A stretch of 64,000 bases of DNA. Origin: Corylus avellana. Lineage: Eukaryota > Streptophyta > Magnoliopsida > Fagales > Betulaceae. Made by a program: the position numbers and the translations under genes. Below, piece after piece: positions 35,301 through 47,415 of this stretch. How positions within the stretch are numbered: the stretch's first letter is position 1; each line of letters starts with the position of its first letter. The stretch spans positions 25,253,515 to 25,317,514 of the forward strand of contig NC_081543.1 in NCBI RefSeq assembly GCF_901000735.1, given 5' to 3'. The notes below the pieces were generated by a model. The model was given only the letters and a program-made list of their open reading frames with translations. It was not told the DNA's origin and did not search any database.

Positions 35301-38300
35301 TTGCCACTAAATCTTGCAAGTTCTGAATTGTTGCCTTGTGAATCTCCTGAAGTTGAGCAATTAATCTTCGTCAGCCTTTGGATTCGCCCACCTCAAATCA
35401 TGAACTAGTGATAGGTCGGTCCAATGGTGCTCGAGGATCAATTCCATACACAATGAAGAATGGACTAAACCCCATACTCCAATTAGTAGAACTATCATAG
35501 GCAAACTCCACTTGAAATAGCTTCTGATCCCATGACTTCAAATGATCACCCACCAAACTTCAAAGCAAGCCTCCCAAAGACTGATTGATCACCTCCGTTT
35601 GTCGGTCAGTTTGAGGATGATAGGCACTACTAAACTCGATCTTCGTGTTAGACAATCTCCACATGCACCTTCAAAAGTGACTAAGGAATTGTGTGTCCCG
35701 ATTAGAAACTATAGACAATGGCAACCCATGTAGCCTATAAACACCCCAGAAATACACTTGTGCCACATTTACAGCATCAGAAGTCTTCTTACAAGCAATG
35801 AAATGAGCTATCTTAGAGAACCAATCAACCACAACAAAGATGAAATCATTACCTCGTTGTGTCCTCAGCAAGCCCAACACAAAATCCATGCTTACATTTG
35901 TCCATTGTTGCTTTGGAATTGGAAGTGTCATTTACAAACCCGCATTTATCGTTGTACCCTTTGACACTTGACAAATCCAACAACCCTCCACAAACTTAGC
36001 AACTCCTTATGCATGCTCGGCCAATAAAATGGATCCACCACCAATTTAAATGTCTTGTCATGCCACATGTGACTTTCATTGTGCAACTCTTGTATGATCT
36101 TCAATCTCAAGCTACCCTCTGGAATACAAAGCCAGTCTCCTTTGAAAAGGAACCCATCAGGTAATAGGAAATCATCCTTTGTCCTGCTGCCACATTACTA
36201 ATAATAGGACCAAAGAACAAATCAGTCAATAAAGAATCTTTTAAGAGATCGAATCCAAGTACCTTTGTCCAAACTGCAGTCAATAGAAGCGCCTTCCGAC
36301 TGAGTTCATTGGCCACCTTGTTCAATGCTTCGGATTTATGCTTTATTACAAAGGAGAATTGTTGCACATATGCCGCCCAACCAACATGTCTTGGTAAAAG
36401 CTTGTCTTAACTATTAAGATGCTTCAAGGCATCATGATCAGAATACAAGACTAACTCATTGTAAGCAAGATAAGAACTCCAATGCTTTAAAGCTTGCACA
36501 AGTGCATAAAACTCCAAGTCATAGGTGCTATAGTTAAGCTTTGACCTACTCAACTTCTCACTAAAATATGCGACCGATCTTCCTCTTTGACTAAGTACGG
36601 CTCCAATGCCTACCTTTGATGCATCACAATGCAACTCAAAGGCTTCTGTGAAATCTGGAAATGCGAGAACAGGAGTTGTAGTAAGCTTCTCCTTAATCAC
36701 CTCAAATGCTGCAGATGCCCCTTCATTCCATGAAAACTTTCCAGCCTTCGTGCAATCTGCAATAGGCGCCATAATGAAGCTGAAGTTGTTAATGAAGCGG
36801 CAATAAAAGGATACCAACTCATGGAAACTCCGTACCTCATGCAAGGTAGTAGGGGTCGGTCATTGCCTTACGGATGCAACCTTTGAATCATCCATTGATA
36901 GTCTATGTTTTTTTACACCACATAACGAAGGAAAAGGATAGAATCCGTCATGGATGAACACTTGGCTGTGGCAACAAAGAACTTCTCTTTGTGCAACACA
37001 AGTACCTCTCTTGGCAAGTGCTGAAAATGCACATCAACATTAGAGCTATAAATAAGGATCATCAAAATACACCACAACAAACTTGCCTATGAAATTGTGA
37101 AAAATTTGGTTCATCACCCGCATAAATGTACTCAATGCATTAGATAACCCCAATGGCATAACCAATTTGGTTCATCACCTGCATAAATGTACTCAATGCA
37201 TTAGATAACCCCAATGGCATAACCAACCATTCATACAACCCCTCACACGTCTTGAACGCGATCTTCCACAAATCACCCGATTGAATCCGGATGTGATGAT
37301 ATCCACTCTTCAAGTCCAACTTTGTGAACACTACAGCCCTACTCTATTGGTCCAACAAATCATCCAGCCGTGAAATAGGAAACCTATCCCTCATGGTGAT
37401 CTTGTTGATTGCCTAGCTTTCTACACACATCCGCAAAGACCCATCTTTCTTGGGTGTAAGTAATGTTGGAACTGCACATGGGTGTTTTCCCATATATGGG
37501 CTTTAACCAATAGATCTTCCAATTGCTGCCTCAACTCCTCATGTTCCTTAGGACTCATGCGGTAGTACGGGCGATTTGGGAAATTAGATCTCGGCACCAA
37601 ATCAATCTGGTAACTCCTTTGGAAACACGTTAGCAAAATCTTCCAACAATCCCACCGGCTTTAGCACTTCTCCTCCCTTATCAATCTATTTTTCTAATAG
37701 CACAAATACAACTCCGGAAGCTAGTATCTTATCTACAAATTCCTTCCTTGCTAGGAGATTCTTTTTATTTTTTTGATAAATAAGTAAGAATATCATTGAA
37801 AAGCGCAACCCAAGTACACAGGAAGTATACAAAGATACCCCTTTAAAGATAAAAGGAAGAGCATAAATCTACAAATTGATGCATCGAAGAAACTCGAGGA
37901 ATGTTCAAAACACCCGCCCAATGGAAAAACAAATTGAGAAACCTATTGCTAAGCTTTGCCTTTGTCAATACCTTATCTTCGAAACATCGAGCATTCCTCT
38001 CCCTCCAAATAGTCCACATAAGGCACAAAGGGGCCATTCTCCAAACCTCCATTACCATTTTATTACCTCTTTGGCCTTTCCAGCAAGCTAGGAGATCAAT
38101 AACCCTGCCAGTCATGACCCACTTCACATCAAAAATGGAAAAGAGAACATTCCAAAGAGCACGAGCCACGTCACGGTGGAGGAGGAGATGATCAATGGAC
38201 TCACCACTCCTCTTACACATACTACACCAATCCACCACGGTCAAACCTCTCTTCCGAAGATTATCCAACGTGAGAATCCTAAGGGCTGCCGTCCACACAA

Positions 38301-40900
38301 AGAGATTCTTACCATCCCTCTTTGAGGGTTTTGGCTCAACCTCTTTCCTAGGTAGGAGTACAATCTTCATGTTGTCAAACATGAAGATATAAGTGTTCTT
38401 CTTCCTATCATGGACAACAATCCTATCATATTGTCATGGTCTACCCAACAAGAGATGACAAGCATTCATGGCAACCACAACCACATCACATCACAACCAT
38501 GATATCACTTGGGAAGTCCTACAAATGTCAAAAACATCCTAAATACCTTATAATATTTTATGAGATCCAAGTTATTTTGTATTAAATATTCTCATTGCCC
38601 GAAGAATATTTCTTTATCGAAAAGGGATATCATAATGCTAGTAGTCTGCATGGTTATTGGTGAAGGGGACTGATGCAATTTTTAATTGATTTCAGTTTTA
38701 TTGTACTGAATCAGTGTTGAACAAGAATGGATTCCATATTAATTAGGTTGTTTATGCAATGTTCTTGCCATGCGTGTAGATCCTTTGTTTTGGCCAACAT
38801 TTGTGGTAGCAGTTTTTGCTGCAATAGTTGCCAGTCAGGCTGTTATATCCGGAACAATCTCAATTGTCAAACAATGCCACGCATTAGGATGTTTCCCTCG
38901 TGTAAAGGTTGTTCAGACAAGGAGATGGATACGTGGTCAGATATACATCCCTGAGATAAACTGGATCCTTATGATTCTCAATCTGGCTGTCACAGTTGGT
39001 TTCCGAGATGCGAATGGCATTGGAAATGCTTACGGTAAGTTGTTTGTTTTTTTCTCATCACATTTGTTAGAATCTTCTTTTTAATATATTTATCCTGTCA
39101 TGGGTTTATTTATGTACGTGATCATTCTTGGTAAGTCTATCAACGAACAAATGTCTGCATTCATTTTGTGTTTGACTTTTGGACTTTTCCTCTGGATATT
39201 GTGATAAATATGTATAGATCAGATATTTCCAGTTGAGTTATATACATGCTCTTGTGCATATGATGGGATAGTGTCATGTAGTGGTAACTATATGACACAA
39301 ATAATTCATGATAGGAATATTTGAGCTTTCTCTAAAAATATTTTGGGTTTTTGTCTGTCCAAAGTTACCTGAATGATTACATATGGTGACTTTGGAGTTA
39401 GACGACTTTAATGTGATCTTGCCTTTATTTTTGGTAGTTGTTAAAATCCATGATATGAGCCAAAATATTATTGTTGGTATTAGGTGAATATTTTCTTTAT
39501 GAATGAAAAGTCATTTGGTTATGATATCAGCCTATGTCACCAGTGCCTTCATCCATAATGCCTGTACTTTGCCAACAGTGCCTAGACTTTTAGAATCTGT
39601 GTTCTTGGGAGACACCAATGTGTGTGTGTTATCCTATATGCAGTAGGTACTATCCAGTTGGCTGGAGGTGTGGGTTGATCCATTGAAAGGTGGGATGACT
39701 AATCATTTGTTGTTGATGATATGCTCTGCATTGTGACTTTTCCTTCCCCACCTTCTTCTGCAAGAGCTAATAATTTCTACGTTATTTCCAGGTATTGCTT
39801 ATCTGACTGCGACATTCGTGACAACCTGGTTGATGTCACTGATCATCAACCTTGTATGGCATAAGACTCTCGTGTTGTCCCTTTTATTTATCCTATTCTT
39901 TGGATCTATTGAGATTATCTTCCTTTCGTCTTCTTGTATGAGAATCCCCAAAGGTGGATGGGTTCCTTTTGTGATTGCTGCACTCTTCTTGCTCATTATG
40001 TACGTGTGGCATTATGGGTGCAGGAAGAAGTATTTATATGATGCACATAACAAGGTTTCCATGAAATGGATACTAACACAGGGTCCCAGTCTTGGGATCA
40101 TTAAGGTTCCTGGGATTGGCATTATATATACTGAATTGGCAACTGGAATCCCATCCATGTTCAGTCATTTCTTAACCAACTTACCAGCCTTTTATCAAGT
40201 GGTTGTCTTCGTCTGTGTTAAAACTGTTCCTGTTCCCTATGTACCCCATAAAGAACGGTATCTCATCGGCCGGATTGGTCCCAAATCTTACCGGATCTAC
40301 CGCTGCATTGTCCGAAATGGCTACAAAGATGTTAATAACAGCGAAGATGATTTCGAAAATGATCTGGTGATGAGCATAGCAGAATTCATCCAACTGGAAG
40401 CTGAAGGTCCCCGAACTCTTGATGGCTCTGTGGATGGCCGGATGGCAGTTGTGAGGACATCTGAAAAGTTTGGAACTAGATTGCGAAGGTCAGAATCTGC
40501 ATTCTTTGGAGAAAGCAGCAGCAGCAGCTCAAGTCCTGTGGCCTCTACGACTGTAAGTAGCAGCAAGTCAGCTTTACTGCAGAATTTGAAGTCTATGAAT
40601 AGACAGGAATCAACCAATCTAAACCGAAAGCCGACGGTTCGTTTTGAGTTACTGAATACAAAATACAAGGATATACATGTCAAGAAAGAGCTCTTGGAGC
40701 TTGTGGAAGCTAAGCATGCTGAGGTAGCATACGTTGTCGGTCACTCGCATATCAAAGCAAAATGGAATTCATCATTCTTGAAAAAGTTTGCAGTCAATAT
40801 GATGTACTCTTTCTTGCGTAAAAACTGCCGCGCCCCTTCCGTTGGCTTGAACATCCCTCACATTTGTTTGATTGAGGTTGGTATGACCTACCAAGTGTAG
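29340..40900 (+). CDS. KUP/HAK/KT potassium transporter, KUP10/KUP11-like
   Basis: Predicted K+ transporter of the plasma membrane or tonoplast. Exons: 29340-29342, 29859-30102, 30191-30439, 30575-30625, 31094-31354, 31434-31486, 33412-33526, 38780-39034, 39792-40900. They sum to 2340 nt (779 residues plus stop) with every splice phase agreeing; plant family members are about 770-800. Exon 1 codes only for Met. Family motifs: [16 protein letters not shown] (about 23-38), [21 protein letters not shown] (E272), [19 protein letters not shown], then a long cytosolic tail with a Ser-rich stretch (about 650-665) and the ending [15 protein letters not shown]. The spacing and tail fit KUP10/KUP11 best. 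Odd points: the invariant GDG of the third membrane segment reads SIG (156-158), and GEGGTFALYSL reads [11 protein letters not shown]. Intron 7 is 5.3 kb because of retrotransposons. Either a diverged functional paralogue or a transporter with altered activity. Confidence 0.92.
32944..33215 (+). mobile_element. TRIM retrotransposon in KUP intron 6
   Basis: 272 bp: terminal repeats 32944-33020 (TGTTAAA...GATTTAACA) and 33146-33215, flanked by ATATT and ATATG (4 of 5 bases match). Directly after the first repeat comes TAGTATCAAAAC, a decayed TGGTATCAGAGC primer site. No coding capacity. Same family as 54690-54889 and 60735-60970. Confidence 0.8.
34444..35018 (-). repeat. 3' LTR of the gypsy remnant in KUP intron 7
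   Basis: 575 bp, on the minus strand TGATGTAGACC...GTTGCATCA, preceded by a purine tract (GCTAGGGAGGA). It directly follows the end of the pol region. The 5' LTR was not found; the element is truncated near 38565. Confidence 0.65.
35019..38565 (-). pseudogene. Ty3/gypsy polyprotein remnant
   Basis: Minus-strand order: end of aspartic protease (38545-38330, [12 protein letters not shown] motif), linker, reverse transcriptase (37720-37080, including [15 protein letters not shown] and VMPLGLSNA), RNase H (36844-36110, [14 protein letters not shown]), integrase core (35931-35671, [15 protein letters not shown]), and C-terminal part to about 35060. Many stops and frameshifts. A roughly 62-bp direct duplication in the reverse transcriptase (37104-37230) is a further defect. 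Gag and the 5' LTR are missing. A LINE fragment (37764-38301) interrupts the protease-RT linker. Antisense to the host gene inside its intron. Confidence 0.9.
37764..38301 (-). mobile_element. 5'-truncated LINE (zf-RVT end) inserted in the gypsy element
   Basis: 538 bp between exact direct repeats GAGATTCTT (37755-37763 and 38302-38310). The minus strand encodes a zf-RVT zinc-binding domain ([21 protein letters not shown], then LWNVLF and [14 protein letters not shown]), the typical C-terminal region of plant LINE reverse transcriptases, and ends in an A-rich tail. The surrounding gypsy frame continues unbroken across one copy of the repeat, so this is a clean target-primed insertion. Confidence 0.88.
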
Positions 40901-43127
40901 CAGAATCTACAGTTTTTATATGCCTCGAGTGTTTTTTGGTAGCCTAAGTTGCTTGGAGTTCTGTTTGTTTTTTTTTTTCCCCGACACCATGGGCAGTTGC
41001 TGTATGTTATAATTGTGGTGTTTGACAGACTTGTCTCTCTGCAATCTTCACATGGCAAATTGGTAGAGGGTGTAAGGCTGCAGTTGAATGCCAGATTTTG
41101 TTAAATTGATATTCTTTTCTTTTCTTTTTTTCATTTGTAGTATTAAATGTAGAACTACCGGTAATTGGGTTTGTCACATATGCTCAAATCTTAGATCATG
41201 GAATGATCCTCCAGCTTCACACCATTTTTTTTTTTTTTCTGGATTGTTTTTGTTAAATATGTTAAATGAATTAATTTATTCTGAGTGGATTTTTCCTTGC
41301 ATAAGAAGGCAAGAATCAAGGAGCCATTGTTGGATCCGTGAACTCACAAAGCATGGCCTTTACTCAAAAAGTATTTTGCTTCAGCTACAAGAGTGGTCTT
41401 CACCTTAAGGAATTCATTTTCATGAGAGTTTGACTCGGGTTTTCAGGCAGTCTACTAAACATTGTCTTCCTCTTTCTCTGGGAATGGGACCCAATTCTAA
41501 AAACGAAGCTGTGAGAAAATAATATACAACTGTAAACTGAAAATTTTCCATATATGCATTTTAGGCAAGTGTTAGTTTAATTGATTGAGTTCGAGGAAAA
41601 CTTTGTCCTTCCGAGTTAACTTTAACCCAATTTGGAAGAGAGTTTGAGAATTTTCCCTGAAGTTTAGTTGGTTGAAACACAAAGCTTTTTATTTTATGTT
41701 TTATTATTTTTTTTTTTCATAATAAAAAGAATTGATTGATGTGATATAAAGATGAAACACGTTTCAAATTTTTTGTAAGAAAAAAGTAAAGAAAGTTGTT
41801 TATTAATGTGAATAAAGGAATTTGACTTTTAGAGAAATGAAAAAGGAGAAAAAAAACTTGTTGCCAAACCACCGCTAAATTTTGCACTCAATCAAGAGTT
41901 TAGCTAAGTTTTATAATTGAGAAATGTTTTTTTTTTTTTTTTTTTTTACATCTTTTGTACATTGTTGTCCATCAATTGAAATTTGTGAGGATCCTACAAA
42001 TCTAATGATTAATTTGCAAGAGTGATTGACTGCAAATATAAAAAAATAAAAAATAAAAAAATGTATATGTAGCAAGTCTCTTTATAATTTCTGCTACCAT
42101 TCTCCATTTTACACCATTTTAATAATAAGGAAAGGGCAAAATGTACCATTCAACTTATATTAAGGTTATAAAGTACATAATCTAAAATTAGATAACCAAT
42201 GGTTTTCAATGGCTCCAATACCTAATTAAATTACATTCATATAATTGAAGGTTAAAAAAAAAAAAAAAAAAAGGTGTAAAGGTCATCTCACTTTATACCT
42301 CTTGTAATTAATGTGCGGTGTAATTTGTCTATCAAAAATAAACTCTCCTCGTATACGGACGTGGGAGCTAATTTAATTATTACCAAGTAGGCTAACACCT
42401 AACAAAAATATATTTGCTTTGACTAGCCAAAACAAAGGGGCATTTACACCTACCAAGATTGAAAAGGCAAAAAAGAAAATAAAAAATAAAGCTATGTATT
42501 CTCTTTGTCCTTGCATAATCACGATTCACATACGATAATTGATTGCAATTTTTTGTTTGAATTCTAGTTTATCTAATTTTAATTATGAGACTCACTCATA
42601 CACATAAACTCCATCGAAAACCGCTCTCAATTATCTACATTCAAGGATCCGAATTGGCAAGGATCCCAATCCACGTAATCATTCCTATCATTTTTTTCTA
42701 AATGTTTATTCATTACTAAAGAAAAAAAGCACTAATAATTTTCTTACTCCCACCTTTTTCCAATTGTATTTCTTAAAAACCATGTGCTTTCGAATAAAAT
42801 ATTACTTAGATATAGAAGGAATGGTAAATACCAATTAAAATGAGGTCAGTTCTTACGTATTCTAAAATTATTATTATTTAAAAAAAAAAAAAAAAAAAAA
42901 AAAAGCCATAACAACAACAATAATTCACGAGTTAAACGCCAATTCCCAAATTCCCCAATTCCCAAGCAACCAAAAATTTCTCCACCAGAAAAATATTTCA
43001 CATTCCCATCTCACAACGGCATTTCAAATCCCGCTGTCCCCTTGAAAAACCCAAATCCCAATCTCCTTTTTCTCCCTCTTTCTTCTTTATGCAGCTGTTG
43101 GGAGCTTCTCTTTGATCCGCACTCACT
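40901..43127. other. KUP 3' region and intergenic spacer
   Basis: The 3' untranslated region of the transporter occupies at least the first few hundred bases. The rest is AT-rich with long homopolymers (41929-41947 T, 42256-42273 A, 42882-42904 A). No gene, RNA or clear repeat end was recognised. Confidence 0.55.
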
Positions 43128-45766
43128 ATGTTGAGCTCTTCCTGTTCTCACTCTCTCCCCCACCGCCCCTTCCTTCTCCCCCCTCTCTCTCGGATTAGGG
43201 TTTCCAACCGACCCGGAACTCTGTGCCCGAATACCCGAACTCTTCGGAGCTTTCAACCTCATTCGACCCTCTCAAAGAACGTAAGCAATTGTAAAGTTGT
43301 TAGTTTTTGTAATAAGTTTGCGTACCCTTTTGTTTATTTTTTCAATATCTGTTTGGGTTGGTGAATTGAATGCCTGATTAGCGTTTAGCTCTGTTTGACT
43401 GCTGAGAAAATACTGGAAAATGAAGAAGATGAAAAAAATTCTAAATTTTAAGTATTCCTAAAGACTTGTATATGGCTTGGTTGAACATAGGTTTAGTTAT
43501 TGTTTAAGTTTTGGTGAATTGAACTCTATGCCCGAATACCAAAACTTTCCGGAGCTTTAAATCTCATTCGACCCTCCCGAAAAACATAAGAGCAATTGTA
43601 AAGTTGTATTTTTTTTTCTATGAAATTAGATACCCTTTTGTTTATATTTTTCAATATCTGTGTTATTTTTGGTGAATTGAATGTCTGATTACCGTTTAGC
43701 TGTTTGGTTGCTCAGAAAATACTGGAAAAGGTCAAAAATAAATGCTAACTTTCAATTTTTGCTATAGACTTGTATATGGCTTCGTTGAGTTTAGGGTTAG
43801 TTATTGTTTAATTTTTGTTGAATGAATGTCTAATTCATGTTTATCCCTATTTGGTCGCTGAGTAAACACACACACACACAAGCTAAATTTTAAGTCTTAT
43901 CAAAGACTTTTGTATGGATTGGTTGAGGTAAGCTTTAGTTACTGTTTTGAAACATTGGGATTACTTGTTATTGATATTTTGGATATGAATTAAGTAACTC
44001 AGAGTTCATTTTTGTTAACTTTTTTGTGTTTATATTTATTGAGAGTGCTGGGTTGCTTAGACTTTTCTTTTTGCTAGATTATTTTGCAGAGATTGAAAAT
44101 ATCATGCTTTAGGCATGAAGATTTTGCTTCAGAACCCCCAAAGACTGAATTTGTTGAACATTATCTGCCTGAGGAGTCAGTGAATTCAGAAAATGATAAG
44201 TCGAGTGCCAGTAAAAGAGATTGGACATCGAGTCTTCGGGAGGTAATACCTTCTTTTATGATTCATCCTATATTATGGTTGTCTGATGTCATTCTTTATT
44301 TTCTGGCTTATGTATGTGCTTTGAATGGTTTAGTGTTTGAGATATGTAGAAGAACTAAATATTCACTGGCTAATTGGACAAAGAGATCTTTATTAGAAAG
44401 TAAATCTAAGAGTTATTAGCTTTATAGCAATGTTGTTGTAACTTAGTATTGAGAAGTTGGTTTGGTTCATTGTTCCCTGAATTTGTGAGGCAGTTGGTGT
44501 TTGTACTGAAGCTGCTCTTAGATCTGAAGTTGTAGAGTTTTCCCTACAGTTTGTAAGTTAATTGACTTCTTGACCAACCATGCTTGGTAATAATATATTT
44601 TCATGTGGTATACTAAACCTTGAATGGATTCAGCGACATAGGCTACAGGAAATAGTTGTGTATGGGATTGGAATTTTGATACAAAATTTATTATGTGGAT
44701 TTGCATGACAGCTATGCTTTATATGGTAGCCTGGAAATTGAAGGAAATGAAAAGAAAAAGTTGTTTCTCATATTTCCACTGTAACGCCAAGATGTTGCTA
44801 AAATGAATTTTTATGTTTTTTTCCTTTTGCCATCACTTTCAAAGTAATTTGATGGTGAGCTTTGACCGTATATCCGGAAAGGGGAATAAAATTTTACTTT
44901 TTGACTAGGAAATAGTTTTGGTTGTGCTGCAATAACCTATTTTTGCTGATTATGAAGTTGTAAACATATGCCATATTTGTTAGGATACACCAAGGAGTTC
45001 ACTAAGTGGCTTGATTAATTTGCAGGCTGCAAATGCAGTGTTTAGGGTGATTGGGAGCCAGTGGACTGTACCTTGGACGGCAGAGACCATACTGCAGGTT
45101 ATGCTTCTTTGGATTGCTGCGTTTTGGTTTATAGGCTCATGGATGATTCCATTTGTGGCCCATGTAGCAGGTTTCAACAAGGAATCTCTGACTCATAGAG
45201 GACAAGCTTTATTCAGCCTCATAACCGATGTAACTGAAGGCCTTGCTGGAATTGCAATCCTTCATCGATGCCTGTCTAGGTTTCGGCCACTTCCACCTGA
45301 TTGGTTTAAGTTTAGTCTGAAAGGGAACTGGCATGCTGATGTCATTCTGGGATGCTTAATGTTTCCGTTGGTCAACCGGGTCTCACTATTCAACCTTAAC
45401 CTACTGCCTCTTTTGCCTTCTACGCCTGGCACCCTCTCAAGCGTTGAGCAGTCAATTATGGCTCGGGATCCTGTGGCAATGGCGTTATATGCGGTAGTAG
45501 TTTCAATTTGTGCTCCAGTCTGGGAGGAAATAGTGTTCCGCGGTTTCCTTCTTCCTTCCTTGACCAAGTACATGCCTGTATGGTGTGCAATACTGGTGAG
45601 CTCAGTCGTCTTTGCTCTAGCACATTTTAATGTACAGAGGATGCTACCGCTTATTTTTCTTGGGATGGTAATGGGTGTTATTTTCACACGGTCAAGGAAT
45701 CTATTACCATCAATGCTCTTGCATAGCCTTTGGAATGGATTTGTGTTCTTAGATTTAATGAAATAG
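43128..45766 (+). CDS. CPBP (CAAX/Abi-type) intramembrane protease, probably plastid
   Basis: Three exons, 43128-43280, 44090-44242 and 45026-45766, all in phase 0: 51 + 51 + 246 codons = 348 residues. Residues 1-50 are Ser/Arg/Pro-rich without acidic residues, as in a chloroplast transit peptide. The third exon encodes several membrane helices and the CPBP signature: WEEIVFRG (catalytic-type E269, E270 and R274), FALAHFN (H302) and HSLWN (H335, N339). This family hydrolyses peptide bonds within membranes; the plant plastid members (At1g14270 and relatives, similar length) have poorly defined substrates. All signature residues are present, so activity is plausible. The start is the first ATG in a CT-rich leader. 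Intron 1 contains a tandem copy of the end of exon 1. Confidence 0.92.
43216..43950 (+). repeat. 305-bp tandem duplication across exon 1 and intron 1
   Basis: The unit from GAACTCTGTGCCCG (43216, within exon 1) recurs at 43521 (GAACTCTATGCCCG), and a third, partial unit without exon sequence follows from about 43815. The second unit carries a relic of the last 65 bp of exon 1 (43521-43585) whose splice donor is AT instead of GT. Confidence 0.85.
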
Positions 45767-45883
45767 CTTCTCAAAGTTGTACTTAATATATAGTTGAGTG
45801 ATGGGTCAAATCCATTATCAATGGAAGCACAACTTCAGGCTGATTCCAGGGGCTGCAATTCTTCCGAGGACCAGACTACGCCC
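45767..45883 (+). other. 3' untranslated region of the CPBP gene
   Basis: Unique sequence between the stop codon and the start of duplicated block B1; the transcript probably extends into the block. The open frame 45794-46132 is low in coding character. Confidence 0.5.
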
Positions 45884-46568
45884 CCCATATACATACAAGG
45901 ATGGATGGATGCAATTCTTCCACCAGCTGAATGCAAGAGAGAGAGAGAGAGAGAGTATCAGGTATTGGGGGTGACGAGCTTTTCCATCAAATCTTGTATT
46001 TTGAGAGCATCAATTCACTGCATTGTTCATGTCTCTGATGACATACAGGCTATAAGGTCAAAAACAGAGAATGTGAACAATCATTTTCCGCAAAGGATCT
46101 TGCATTTCCAGCAATGTGAAACTTGGTTGTAAATTTCTCTGATGAGCTTGAGCTATGTGCTTGTGTGTGTCGTTTACATTTTGGGAATTAAATTAAAAAT
46201 AAAAAAAATAAAAATAAAAATGTGCCGGCGAAATAGGATTCTGATGAGGAACACAGCTACGAACAACAAACTCACCAACTTTACAATTAAGCATCTGCTA
46301 TCAACAACACACTGTCTAAAACTAAACAACGCTATTTTTGCAACAAAGAATATTATCTGATGGATAGTCCCAATTGACACCAGCCATTAATTGATTTCTC
46401 ACTTCCCAACCGATATTCTTAAAATCTGTTCTCAGCGTTTTTAGTACACTCACAGAACATTAATGTCGAGCCAGATTAATTTACTCAAGCTCCAGATATG
46501 AATCCTCTCTCACTCGAAAAAAAAAAAAAAAATCAACTTAAATATTATGCAGTTTGTTAAAGGAAAAT

Positions 46569-46651
46569 GTCAGAAGTGGGATTTGAACCCACGCCCTCTC
46601 ACGAAGACCAGAACTTGAGTCTGGCGCCTTAGACCACTCGGCCATCCTGAC
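46569..46651 (-). tRNA. tRNA-Leu (CAA), copy B1
   Basis: 83 nt, minus strand starting GTCAGGATGGCCGAGTGG. It has box A (TGGCCGAGTGG), box B (GGGTTCAAATCCC), a long variable arm as in class II tRNAs, and a CCAGA/TCTGG anticodon stem around CTCAAGT, giving anticodon CAA. No intron. A T4 run just downstream on the minus strand can terminate RNA polymerase III, and CAA motifs lie just upstream. 3' CCA is not encoded, as expected for a nuclear gene. Confidence 0.95.
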
Positions 46652-46889
46652 TGGTTTGTTGTTAGCAAACTAATGAGTAATGAAAACTGTTTAAATCGAC
46701 AAAAGCGACTTGAATTCATTTTCAGTAACATTTTTTTGATTTTTGGGATCTCTTATTAGGATCCTTGTGAACAATGATTGAAAAACATGTATTTAAATAT
46801 CTTTAGAGACTATCTCACAAATCTCTCAAAGAAACGAATACATATATATGCTTTGAAAGAAGTGCATGTCAAATTAACCTAAAACAGTG

Positions 46890-47130
46890 GAGTCAACGGT
46901 GGCTTTTTTCAACTGCCTAAGGTGGTGCTATTAGCCGTGATAGCATAGGCCTATCTAAGAGGCTCAAAACACCAAAATAGGTCCAAAAAACTCATGCCTA
47001 ACATGCAGTTACCATGGTGTGGTTTGGGCATAAATAACCGCTAACCAGCATTTACTCAAAACTGCTAATCGCCTAAGACAATGCGGTTAAAAGCAATAAC
47101 CTCTAGCTATCACCGCATGTACAACCCTAA
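46890..47130. repeat. degenerate GGCGGT/AACCGC repeat
   Basis: Scattered TAACCGCTAACC and GCGGTTA motifs, like the subterminal arrays of the following hAT element but decayed. Probably an older related insertion; also present at 50350-50585. Confidence 0.4.
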
Positions 47131-47415
47131 TTCAAACAACTTAATAACAGAATCATCATCCCAATATTTGTGGTTTTGATAGCTTGGTTGTAGCATGATT
47201 TGACAAGAACATGCCACAACCAAGTAATCCAGATGTACATTATTTTGCATTTTATATAATTTTTTCACAATTTTTACCTAAATTATCAATTTGGACAAAA
47301 AAAAAAAACAAAAAAATTGTTGGAGATTCAAATTCAAGGCTAAGGGCATACAGCATACATGTCCCAGACAACTTAAGACGTGAGAGTCACCTATTTAAGA
47401 CAAGTGGAATTCCCT

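Noticed and set aside
37843..38382. 179-codon frame as a host gene
   Set aside because: It is a zf-RVT LINE fragment joined to gypsy linker sequence, bounded by a 9-bp target duplication.
45794..46132. Open frame after the protease stop, repeated at 49380-49589
   Set aside because: It lies in the 3' region, changes start between copies, and includes a GA microsatellite coding for alternating Glu-Arg.
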